64,000 nucleotides of DNA from Corallochytrium limacisporum (Eukaryota; Opisthokonta), in NCBI GenBank assembly GCA_002811645.1, contig PDIP01000083.1:196366-260365 (forward strand). Reading direction: 5' to 3'. Shown here piece after piece: positions 41,475 to 51,800 of this stretch. Each line of letters starts with the position of its first letter. Position 1 is the first letter of the stretch. The translations under genes were made by a program, and so were the position numbers. The notes beneath the pieces are model-generated. The model made no database searches, was not told where the DNA came from, and worked only from the letters and a program-made list of their open reading frames with translations.

Positions 41475-42878
41475 TCACGTATCGTTGACCTGGCTTCGAG
41501 CTTGTTCAATTCGTTCAGCTTTCTTTTCCTTATATTTCTCTTTGATACGATCCCATTTCGCTTGCCACCTTGCATTCTGAGCTTTGAGTTCATCAAGTTG
41601 TGACACTTGACCATCCAGTTCCTCATTTCTAACGGCTAAAGCCTGATTTTGCTCTCGTTGAGAGTCCCTTTCGGCAATCAATTTTGCAATTTGCAATTGT
41701 TTGTTCTCCGTTTCCTTCTTCAAATTCTCAATTTCGCTTTCCAGTACATTGAGACGAGCCTTGAGGCGCTCGTTTTCGCTGTCGTCGACTCTGGAATTGG
41801 TCGGGTCCCGTCCACTCTTGACGACATTGTCAGAGGTGCCTCCTATCGCATTGGTTTTGAATCCCCTAGCAGCTCCGCGGTTCTCATCCGTGCGAGATCC
41901 ACTCGCAGTCTTGCCCTGTCTAAAGCTCTCTTGAAGGCGGAGCTGTTGTTTGCGGCCCTCGTTGAAATGTTGCTTGAAGCGGATGATGCTTTCACGAAGC
42001 TGTGTGTTGTCATTGCGATAGCGAGTAGCTTGAGTATCCTTTGCCTTGACCAGCTTCTCAAGTTCAACGATGCGATCCCTCAAAAGTTTGTTCTCTTCCC
42101 GCAACTCACTTAGTGAAGACGACTGCAGCTGTGAACGTGGACTGTCACCGGAGTATGTCCCCATTCCAAAGTCACCAACTGCATGCACTCCAATAAGCTG
42201 AGTTTGCACAGGCTTTTTTGAGGGCACAACCTGCGCCGGATCGTCGCCAAACTCCTCGCCCACCATTACATAGTTATCACCGACGTCAGTGAAATTGTTA
42301 TTTGGATCTGTTGTGGTATTGAATCGGCTCCGTTCCATTGGATCGACATCCTCTACATGTGGTAGGCGATCTACTAGCTCTTGTACTTTCGCATTGAAAC
42401 TCTCAAATGCTTCGAGAGGGTCACTGTAAGCGGAGGCTGACCCTCCCGAGTCTGTTGAACCGAGACCCTGCCGGCTAAGGGTGGATATGGAGGTAATGTT
42501 ATTGTACATGCCCGAGCTGCCATCGTAGGCCGTATCACTGACTTGCCGTCCTAAGCCTGTAGCGACTGTGATATCTTTCAACTTTAGCCTACCATTGGCA
42601 TTCTCGTTTACATCTCCTTCGTGTTGTGCTTGATTCCTTTGGGCCTCACCCTCCGCCTCGATTGCAAGGCGCAACTGCTGACATCTTTTTTCATGTTCTT
42701 GCGCTAGTCTCTGTATGGCAGGTCTGGCTGCGTCGATCGCCGTCGCTAGTGCTGCTTCTACTGCAGTTTTCGCCTCAGTATACTCCTGAAGAGCCTCTCG
42801 CAAGCGTCCCTCTTGGCGATAAACTTCCGCCTGCTGCTGATGACGTGAGGCAGTGGTTAATGGCGCCTCGTCTGACAT
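41475..42878 (-). CDS. NRBF2/Atg38-like coiled-coil protein with MIT-type N-terminus
   Basis: NRBF2/Atg38 joins and dimerises the autophagy PI3-kinase complex I through an N-terminal MIT domain and a C-terminal coiled coil. This 467-residue protein has that layout. A helical pair (HQQQAEVYRQEGRLREALQEY) sits near the start like an MIT domain. A Ser-rich, low-complexity middle follows. Coiled coils lie at about 255-320 (SELREENKLLRDRIVELEKLVKAK) and 370-460 (heptads ending EKYKEKKAERIEQARS). It is longer than human NRBF2 (287). The frame starts with GTG; the ATG at 42878 (MSDEAPLTT) is chosen. A generic MIT-like coiled-coil protein is the alternative. Confidence 0.55.
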   Translation of the reverse strand: MSDEAPLTTASRHQQQAEVYRQEGRLREALQEYTEAKTAVEAALATAIDAARPAIQRLAQEHEKRCQQLRLAIEAEGEAQRNQAQHEGDVNENANGRLKLKDITVATGLGRQVSDTAYDGSSGMYNNITSISTLSRQGLGSTDSGGSASAYSDPLEAFESFNAKVQELVDRLPHVEDVDPMERSRFNTTTDPNNNFTDVGDNYVMVGEEFGDDPAQVVPSKKPVQTQLIGVHAVGDFGMGTYSGDSPRSQLQSSSLSELREENKLLRDRIVELEKLVKAKDTQATRYRNDNTQLRESIIRFKQHFNEGRKQQLRLQESFRQGKTASGSRTDENRGAARGFKTNAIGGTSDNVVKSGRDPTNSRVDDSENERLKARLNVLESEIENLKKETENKQLQIAKLIAERDSQREQNQALAVRNEELDGQVSQLDELKAQNARWQAKWDRIKEKYKEKKAERIEQARSQVNDT

Positions 42879-43682
42879 ATTTTCGGCACTGAAGCTATTT
42901 CTGCATTTGCATGATTTCTTCTGATCAGAACCTTTCCCGAAAGCTGCCACTGCGGCGTACACTACTAGTTTGCTCCTTCCCTTGGTGACGTGACACGATA
43001 GTCTACCTGCAATTTGGGAATAAAATACGTAGCTCGACGCTATGCAAGTGAAGCAAGCACGCTGAGACAGTAGCAGACAAAGGATCTAGTGCCCAAGGAA
43101 TGGAACAGGAAATTTTATTGCGAGAGAATTGGGGCAGTAGAACCCAGAAAGTACAGTGGCTTCCCACAGACAAGTTGGACGGACTTGTTTCCGCGACCTG
43201 AACTGCCTGTCGACTGCAGTGCCGCCGCCAAACCGATCTCCCTTTCATTTCGCTGCTGGGGCCGGCCGGCTGGCTGCTTGCTTTATTGGGCTCCCGACTG
43301 CTTCTCCCGTTGAGTTTGGTTGACAACCTACAAGTGGCGGGAGTCCAAACGGGCTAATAATATAGCGGTAGGCATCAGGAGAAGGGGCTGGTGAGAAAAA
43401 TATGGACAACCACGACCCAGCGGCGAATTCTAAGAAGTGGTTGGGGAGGGAGGGGCTGATGAGAGAATTGGGACACCCTGCTGTGGCACGGGCAGTGACC
43501 GAGCCAGCGTGTGCGTTACCCATGGTTGGTGCGCTGCCGAACTGACAGGCGATCTGTCCGCTTGGAAAGCAACTACTGAGTTCTTTTTTGTAGCAGGTGT
43601 GAAGGTATAGAACGTGCTTAGCTCCGTTTCTGCCCAGTAAGTGAGACGGCTTTTTGATCGTGACGCTCTGCAGCAGACGAAG
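42879..43682. other. Divergent promoter region
   Basis: 804 bp between the NRBF2-like and cobalamin adenosyltransferase genes. No gene or clear element seen. Confidence 0.5.
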
Positions 43683-44303
43683 ATGCCTAAGAAGAGCATA
43701 TTGTACACCCGTGGTGGTGATTCGGGCACGTCCAGCCTCTACAACGGCGATAGAGTTCAAAAGAATCATCCCGTGTTCGCTGCTCTTGGTGATATTGATG
43801 AACTGAACTCAGTGATCGGACTTGCCGCAGAATATGATCGACATGAAGAGGTAGGTTTCATGGACATGCTCCGGATCATCCAAGGCAATCTGATATTGGT
43901 TGGCTCCAATGTTGGCACTCCCAGAAACGATGAGAACGGGGATAAAGTGAACATGACTAAATTCGATGTCGATGGAAGCAAACTGAAGGAACTTGAGGGA
44001 TGGATTGATGAGTTGGATGCGCAGTTAGAGCCCCTCACCAACTTCATCTTGCCGGGCGGAGGATTGACAGCAGCGCATCTACATCAGTGCAGATCCGTTG
44101 CTCGACGCGCTGAACGAAGTGTGCAACCACTGTTGACAGATTTCTGCGATTCTGAAGTATACAAATACATGAATCGCTTGAGTGACTTCTTTTTTGTGGC
44201 TGCCAGAGCAGCTTGCTGCAAGACTGGCAACCAAGAGGTGTACATTAGGAAGACAAGCGAAGGCGTGAGAGTGCCCGCAATCAGAGGGGCACCTGGGTCC
44301 TAG
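43683..44303 (+). CDS. MMAB: ATP:cob(I)alamin adenosyltransferase (PduO type)
   Basis: This enzyme makes adenosylcobalamin, the cofactor of methylmalonyl-CoA mutase, from cob(I)alamin and ATP. The N-terminal ATP loop is YTRGGDSGTSSLYNGDRVQK, close to the family TRxGDxGxTxLxxG-RVxK pattern. ALGDIDELNSVIGLA follows, a family hallmark. Later come LPGGGLTAAHLHQCRSVARRAER, containing the conserved RxVxRRAER helix, and the closing YMNRLSDFFFVAARA. The ATG at 43683 gives 206 residues; the frame itself begins at GTG (43641). I see no clear mitochondrial presequence on this form. The gene suggests use of B12-dependent propionate or branched-chain degradation. Confidence 0.94.
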   Translation: MPKKSILYTRGGDSGTSSLYNGDRVQKNHPVFAALGDIDELNSVIGLAAEYDRHEEVGFMDMLRIIQGNLILVGSNVGTPRNDENGDKVNMTKFDVDGSKLKELEGWIDELDAQLEPLTNFILPGGGLTAAHLHQCRSVARRAERSVQPLLTDFCDSEVYKYMNRLSDFFFVAARAACCKTGNQEVYIRKTSEGVRVPAIRGAPGS

Positions 44304-44737
44304 TTCATTTTCTCCAATCCAATGTAGTGAACCTTCGTCGTCGTCATCACCACTATCGTTACCTTCGTAATCATCAACTGGACACCGATGATCCTCTGAC
44401 CCTGTGGACCCCGCGTCCCCTCAACCCGAATGGTAGTTTGGAGCAGCCAGTGAGTCTCCCCCCTCCCTCCCGGACGGAGCGGTAGAGGGACCCGGTTTGC
44501 AGGCTCTTGGCGCCTCTCCCGGTAGTCAAATTTGGAAGGTGTGCCCGGAGAAATTCACCGCCTCCAGTGTTTGGGTGTCTCTGTTGGACGTCCTCACCCA
44601 GCGAGCAATGTAGACAAAACAAGTATTTCTAGAAAGTCGATCAGGCAATATGTCTACCTGCTTGTGTATGAATGTAATACATGGTGAATTAGATACCTAG
44701 TTACGGACAGTATGTAGCGGATGTGTATATAGTAATC
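44304..44737. other. Intergenic spacer
   Basis: 434 bp between MMAB and the alpha/beta hydrolase. No gene seen. A minimal upstream frame (ATG at 44721, stop 44730) precedes the hydrolase start. Confidence 0.5.
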
Positions 44738-45799
44738 ATGTCAGCGGGACTCAACAGATTGATGCCTCGTAGTTGGGCTTCTGTTCAGGCAGGTTCCACC
44801 CGTAGGTTCTATTCAAACGCCCGGAGTAACTTTGTAAACAAGCGGGTCAGCTTAATATACGAATGGAACGATCAAGTTAATGTGCGGGGAGAAAGCAATG
44901 GCCAAAATCTCCAGGAAGAGGAGGCATTAGCAGGGCCCTTTGAGTTCATTGCCTTTCCGGCGCTATCAACGATATCGACTCATACAGAGATGAGGCCTCT
45001 TACATCACTCCTAGCCTCAAAACTTCCCGGACTTCGGTTCCTCACCATTGATTGGCCAGCTTTCGGAAGCAGTGAATTCAAAATGCCAGATCGGACGGCA
45101 ACGAAGGACTACTTTACGCCGGCCACGTACAGTGACTTTATGGCTGACATCCTCAGTGACTCTTCCGTGGCAACTGATCAAGTGAACCTAATCCTGGGCG
45201 GGCACTCTTGGACGTTTTTTGCTAAGGCACTAATGAATGACCCAGAATTGCACAATAAGGTCAACGAAGTGTATTTGTTGAGCCCAACATACCAAGCACC
45301 ACTGGTTGTTGCAAGTGGCAGTTCTGATAGCATGCTGTCGCGCGTATTCCGTGGCTCGCTGAGGAGCTCAATAATGGGACCTTTGCTTTGGAAAATGTTT
45401 ACATCAAAGAAATTTCTGCGTAAAAATATGAATGCTCATGTGTACACAAAGCAAGAGACTACAGAACGGGTACTTCAAGAGAAGGAAGCTACGACAGAGC
45501 ACACTCGACTCGTCGTGGGGTCCTATGTTAGCGGGGAATTGGACGCTATAAAGACGCCAGAAGATCTGCATAATCTCCAGCACGTTTTGGTTGATCTGGA
45601 TCCGAAACCACGTATTCTTTATGGCGAGGCAACACCGCATAAGAGCATGGCAAAAATCCAGCGTCTGGCCCAACGGATTAGCAATAAGAGCATTACTAAG
45701 GAGTGTCCGGGAGCCCTACTATTCTACGAAGAGTTCCCAGATGCAGTAGCTTCCTGGATTGCAGATGACTACAACACGTATTGCACCGCTGGTCAGTGA
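44738..45799 (+). CDS. Alpha/beta-hydrolase fold protein, probably mitochondrial or plastid-type targeting
   Basis: The first 35 residues (Arg, Ser and Ala rich, no acids, ending near FYSNAR) look like an organelle presequence. The body has alpha/beta-hydrolase features: DWPAFGSSEF with the conserved Asp/Gly turn, and VNLILGGHSWTFFAKAL, the nucleophile elbow. The elbow reads G-H-S-W-T rather than the usual G-x-S-x-G. A late acidic residue (about 280-290, DLDPKPRILYGEATPHKS) and a final His-bearing stretch could complete the triad. The ATG at 44738 gives 353 residues; the open frame begins at a GTG (44723). Substrate unknown. Confidence 0.7.
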   Translation: MSAGLNRLMPRSWASVQAGSTRRFYSNARSNFVNKRVSLIYEWNDQVNVRGESNGQNLQEEEALAGPFEFIAFPALSTISTHTEMRPLTSLLASKLPGLRFLTIDWPAFGSSEFKMPDRTATKDYFTPATYSDFMADILSDSSVATDQVNLILGGHSWTFFAKALMNDPELHNKVNEVYLLSPTYQAPLVVASGSSDSMLSRVFRGSLRSSIMGPLLWKMFTSKKFLRKNMNAHVYTKQETTERVLQEKEATTEHTRLVVGSYVSGELDAIKTPEDLHNLQHVLVDLDPKPRILYGEATPHKSMAKIQRLAQRISNKSITKECPGALLFYEEFPDAVASWIADDYNTYCTAGQ

Positions 45800-45878
45800 T
45801 GATCAGAAATAGCAGAAAATACACGAAGATAAAATAGATAGTTGCGATACCATAGTCAATTCTATTGGTCTACACTCC

Positions 45879-48800
45879 TCAAATCTGTTGCGCCATTGAT
45901 AGCACAAATATGGTGCCCGTAAAGTCACCGACGTAGATAGTGTTCGCATCAGCGGCGAATAGAATCTTTGTGATGCAGCGCGTCCTCTGCGTCTTGCGGC
46001 GCTCAAAGCGTCTCCGCAATTTGAAATGCCAGTCCCATGTCTTACCGTCCTCCTGTTCCGTAAACACAACACTCCAGAGATCCAAACCACCCTCCTGATA
46101 TCCAATTGCAATGACACTCTCCTCATCCCAGGCATGGCCACGACTGAAGGCCACAGTACTAATGTACTCATCCGAGGGCTGTACAGATGCGATGGCATCA
46201 CCATTAACACTGAATAGGTGCACGGAGTGCTGTGTTGCAATCAGTATATCACCATTCTCATCGTTGATAGCCACACTGACAATTTTGGCCTCGGGAATTG
46301 CTGTATGCAGGGTGCGAACAAAGTCTACCCGGCACATGTTCCAAATGATGGCAGTACCCTCGGTGTCACCACTGACGGCAATGCGGAATGTCGAGCTAAT
46401 GGCGATGCAAGTGACCGGTCCACGATGGCCGTATAGTACCTTGCGCATCCTCAACGGGGAGACCTTACTCTCTGTAAGCTTCCATGCACGTACAGTACCA
46501 TCACTGCCTCCTGTCATGACATAGTCAAGCTGGCTTGACGCTGCAGCAGTGACCATGCCGAGATGCATGGATGGTTGAACTGTGAGTACATTGATTGGGT
46601 CGTGAATGTCGACCACGCGCAGTCGTCCATCGGGATGTGTGAAGAGAAGGCACATGCCGTGCCACTGGGGTACCAGGATTTTGCCAAAGCCACACTTCAG
46701 TAGAGACCCAGTTCGCTCGTCAAGTGCGAGATCACCGATAGCCTCATGCATGGGCACACCATCGGTTGTGGTCTCCTGCTTCAGCCGTTCTGGGTTGGTG
46801 CATAGGTCAAACATTTCACCTCTAACTACCCTGCGCTGTGGGTGTTTCTTCTTGAACAGTTGCTTCGGCGTCTGGCCAAAGTTATGAATCATGCCAATGT
46901 ATGCATTGCGTTCTGCAGCACTGTCCATGGAACCCAGGTCGACCGCACCCTCGTAGGACACATGCGGGAACACGTTCAAATTCTCAATGGCTGCCTTACC
47001 TTTTTGCTTGAAGCCGAAAACCAGATCAATCCAACCATCCAATGCGGAGCTCACATAGTCACTCTCGAGGGCCTGTCTGTGTTTCATGAGGAAGAAGCGA
47101 GGACAGCCATGGGCCCAGCGAGGCAACACCACTTTGTCCAAGGGGTCACCATCTGTGCGCGTACCTAGCACGAAACGGTTGTCGTTGCGGAAGAATTCGG
47201 GGAGGTAGTAGAACTCCGGAGTAAGTTCGCGCACGTCCATGGAGTTCTTCAGCGCGGCAGACTCCCATGCTTCACATATGTTGTGGAACATGCGGTCCGG
47301 TTGATCCAACTTCCCACCCTGAATTCGCAGATAATGCTGGGTAAACGGTTCCAAGCGAATAAGATAGCTGGTCACAATCATACTAGAAGAGTAGTGAGTG
47401 CCGTAGTGGAAGGCAGGGGTACCACCTGGATCCTCCCAGGCTTCGTAGCGGTCCGCAAAGGTTTCCGCTCGCGCCTCATCCTGAGCACCCATCGGCTTTG
47501 AGAGATCACGATAGCTTGACTCTTTGTCGAGATCAATTGTCTCCGAATCGCTCATACGCAAGACCCATGGGAAGACAGGATACTGGGTCAGGTCATTAAA
47601 AGATCGCCCAGCTTGGGTATTCAGCAGCATCAAGTACTGGAAGTTGGTCAGTTGGCCATTGGCCCACTGGTTGGCATGGGTCTGGGCCGTGCTCATGAAG
47701 AGATTCCTAAGCAGAGGTGCCTTCATCACTGACAGCTGCGAGGCTGCTGTCTTTCTCAAATACTGGCTGATGTGGGCTTCGATCTTGTCACGGTTGTGTT
47801 TCGGGCACGCAATGAAAGTGGTTTCCCCACCACTGCTGAAAATTTCAATGCCGACATCCTGGTACAGGTATCGCCGGGTGAAGACGCCACTGATGTCCGG
47901 CAAAGGGATAGTAAAGGCATCATGTATAGTACTTGACACGGTTGTGTCAGGAAGGTGTAAGCCAATTATAGGCGCATGTGCCATATTTGGATCGGCCGTG
48001 ATGTCAATGATGGCGTTATTTCGATCCATCATGTATCCGGCAATGAAGTAAAACGCTTTCTTGCCGAGCACAATAATTCCCCGATACGCATCAGGTCCTC
48101 GGATGCGTGCCCCGTTAGATATGCTGACCACAATCTCATTCCTTTCTAGCATCCTCTGAAGGTCACTGGTACCTTCATCAAGGATTTCCTCGGCCAGAAG
48201 CGCTTCACCGTCGGCTGAAGGGATAGATTCTGACATGCTTCGCTGGAGTCTTTGATCTTTCGCCTCCTCGGTGCCGGAAACTGTTTCCTCACCAGAATTC
48301 GTTTCCTCATCACTGGTGCCTTGCTTATCTGCGCCGATGTCGCTATTCTCACTGTGCTCACTATTCTCACCGTTCTCACCGTTCTCACCGTTCTCACCAT
48401 GTTCACCGTTCTCACCATTTTCCTCAGGCTTCTCGACTTGTATCTCCGGAACTGTCGCATCGACGGCAGGTTCCGAAATGGATCGTTCAGCTATGTTTGA
48501 TGTAGACGTAAATCCGGCTGCTGTTCCATCTGCCTTCATAATGTCAGCGAGGTCGTTAATGCTTGAGCGTGGGAGGCCGTCAGAAAGACCCAGCAAATCT
48601 GACTCGGTCAGGCCTTCCTCACCATCCATGGCGCCAAAGGTGTGTTGCTTCTGCCTGGCACGCCAAGTTGCAACGTCCCTGCTTCGAATGCTCTCTGTGT
48701 GTGTGCTGTGAGTCAAACCACTGTCAAGTGCTTGAACGAGTCCTTCATTTTCAGAAGCGCTGGCGCCCAAGTCTTCTACAGCGGGTTCATACGTACGATA

Positions 48801-51800
48801 AAAGTCAGGATTTCGCTCCAACAGACGCCACGTCTGATAGGGGCCTTCAATCGGGCACAGCTTCCATTTCTGCAAGGGATCCTCATCATCCGATCCGAAA
48901 GCCGCTAATTCACGCTCCATCTCGTACTCCTGTTTCCTCCAACGGTCCAGAGCAAGATAGTGGGAGCTGAGCTTTCTAGAAATCCATTGGTCCAACCGGT
49001 TGCTGGACTCACTGATATGGGACTTCATCCCAGCAGTAAACCTCCGCCATGCACCACGTGCATTGAACATTAGATCCGTTAGAGGGCGGCGTGCAGCCTG
49101 ATCAAGGTCTTGTCCCAGTGTGGCGATGGCAGCCTGCCAACTTGCCTCCATATTCGTCTTCATCAGATCAACTAGAGAAGATCCCTGCCGCATGGCTGCC
49201 ACGCAATTTTCTTCGCTGAATGCAGATGTCCCAGTGCCGTGGTCTGCCATGAGAAAATCCAAGACGCCCAACTCATCCAGAGCAGTAGTTTCTGCTACAC
49301 TGACAGCTTTCAGAATGGTTGCCAAAGTAGTCGCTAATGAATCAGACCATTCCTGGCTCACAATCAGACAACCGCGATAGATGATCAGCTGGTAGAATTG
49401 GATAGCATGACTTGAGCATGCGGGATGGAAAAAAGCATGCTCAGACGCGACCATGGTCGCCAAGATCTCACCACAATGGGCGGCACTCAGTTGGTTGGGC
49501 TTCAAGTCTACCAGAATGATGTGCTGCAGTTCATGGTGCAGAGCAAGAATTGTGTCCAAATCTTCAACTGCGTCCTCGTTCATCGGCATTGCGGCAATGA
49601 AATTCGCGATGAAGGTAATGATGGTGGTCCGGTCAATCACAATCGAGCCATTGGCATACATTGATACCAATATCTTGACAATTGCCAAAAGATTGCCATT
49701 GAAGATCTGTGACATGTCAGCCATCAACTTGTGCAGATCGTATTCATTCGGCTCAAAGTGTGCAAAAATGAGCTCAAAGAGACCCCCAATGTATGGCGGC
49801 GATCTACTCTGGCCAAGAAGACGCCTAAATGATATGGTAAAATCTTCGTGGTTGAGAATGTAGTACTCCAGTTCTGCTGTGATCATACCTTTGGCGTGGC
49901 TGAACATGGGATGATGGAACTCAGGCCTACTCTCCACCACTCCTTCCGCCTCGTCGGTAACAGGAAGAAGAATCCTGCACATCGTGGGTAAGCTCCATGC
50001 GTGGTGTTCCATTTCTCCTTCCTTTCGCAAGAGGGTCACCAGGTCAAATGGAATGAGTTCGGTCCATTCATCTATACTATTTTCTTCTTTCCCGAACGCT
50101 TTGGATGCATAGTACTCCCAGAAGATTCCGCCCAGGAACGGGAATAGACTTGACTCCAACCCACGAGCAAGTGATGACTTAGGGCCTCTGTCGTCTGACC
50201 GGATGTGCTTGTCTGTGATCGCCTTGATCCATTGCCTGTTGGTTTCCCGATCATCCACGTCAGGCAAACTAACGGGGGACTCGTGGTATATGAGCGAGAG
50301 GAACGTGGCCAAGTTGGCTTCTCTGTAGTCAGGAGAAGCCAACTTTGCTCCGAAGTAGTCACTCCACTCCTCAAATTCCAAAATCAAGCTCTTCCACTTG
50401 TGTTCATTGACAAAGGCATGGAAAACAGCCAGGCGCATAACCAAGGTAAAGCTCATTGCATCGCTAGCGTACAGAGCGACCACAAAATGATGGCTTAGTG
50501 GCCGTTCACGATAGTATGGTAGGGACCGCCACTGCTTCAAATCCCGCGTGTCCTTCTGAAGAGCCGAGATTTCATCAAGCAAGTGCAGAAGCATTGACCG
50601 ACGGAGTAGTTGCCGTGTCTGTTTCAGGACAGCTTGTCGCTTGGATCGCTTAGTGCTGTCTTCTTTGCTTGCCTCCGTCCCAGACCGAGAAACCATGGTA
50701 CTTGAGTTTGATCGAGCTCGTGGTACATCGACAGATATCAGGATCAAGGGCCATACGTTCCGGAAATATCGATCCATGGTCCTTCCCTGCATGACCTCGC
50801 AAGCGGTTTTGATCACTAGTTGGCAGACCTCCAGATCTTCGATTAAGCCATGATAGAGACCATAGAGATAGTTCTGCTGCAGTCGTAAGCCTTGCATTCG
50901 CTTCTTATTGAACGCACGATTTTCGTTGTCTTCAGATACCAGAGAGCGGACCCACTGGAATGCAAATTTCTGGACCTCCGGAGAGCACTTGCGCCAAAGG
51001 GCCAAGTCACACAGTAGATGTTCGAAGGCAGAGCCATTGGCAATGACTGTACGATTAGGATCAGGCGGTGCACAGCCAACGAGCTCTAAAATAGCCAAAA
51101 CACAGTCCTCATCCACAAGATGGCTACGTTTTTGGATCAGGAGGGCAATGATCTCGTAGGCATTGAAGGATGGCAACAACTTTTCCATTTCATGAGTGTT
51201 AACCGCATGTCGATGAAGAAGCTTGCACAAAGTTTTCATGACCATTGTTAATGACTGAGAAGTTTGTGCAAAGTCGAAGAGTTTGACCGCCAAACTCATT
51301 CCACCCATCAAATGAACAGTGTCCTTTAAACCCAATGGTTGTACGATGCTGACACCGCCATTCAGAGCGACACACGGTGCGGGTGCCTGTAAAACAGATC
51401 CAATGGCTGCCACGGTGAGGTTGCTATCATTAGTCGGCGCAAAATTAAAGAGATAAGCGGGTTCCTCAACGAAAGGTTGAGAAAGATGCAAATATTTCTC
51501 GATGAATTCATGCGAAGAAACAAAAGCAGCGCGGCCAGCATGTACAGAGACTAACGTATGCGGTCGCAACGACGATAGATTCATGTGCTCGACAACAAGG
51601 GATCGGTCCTTTCTGACGTCTTCAGCCTGGAACATTTCGTAGGTCTGAAGGTGGTGCAGCTTACCATCGAGACCACTACCGATTGCAGGTCCAATTAAAC
51701 TAAGTACTCGTGAGTCCGTGGGACTGAGTGACTTGTCGTAGATCGACATCGATGACAGCCGCCATTGGCTTGGGCACCGGACATGTAGGTTTGCTTTGGA

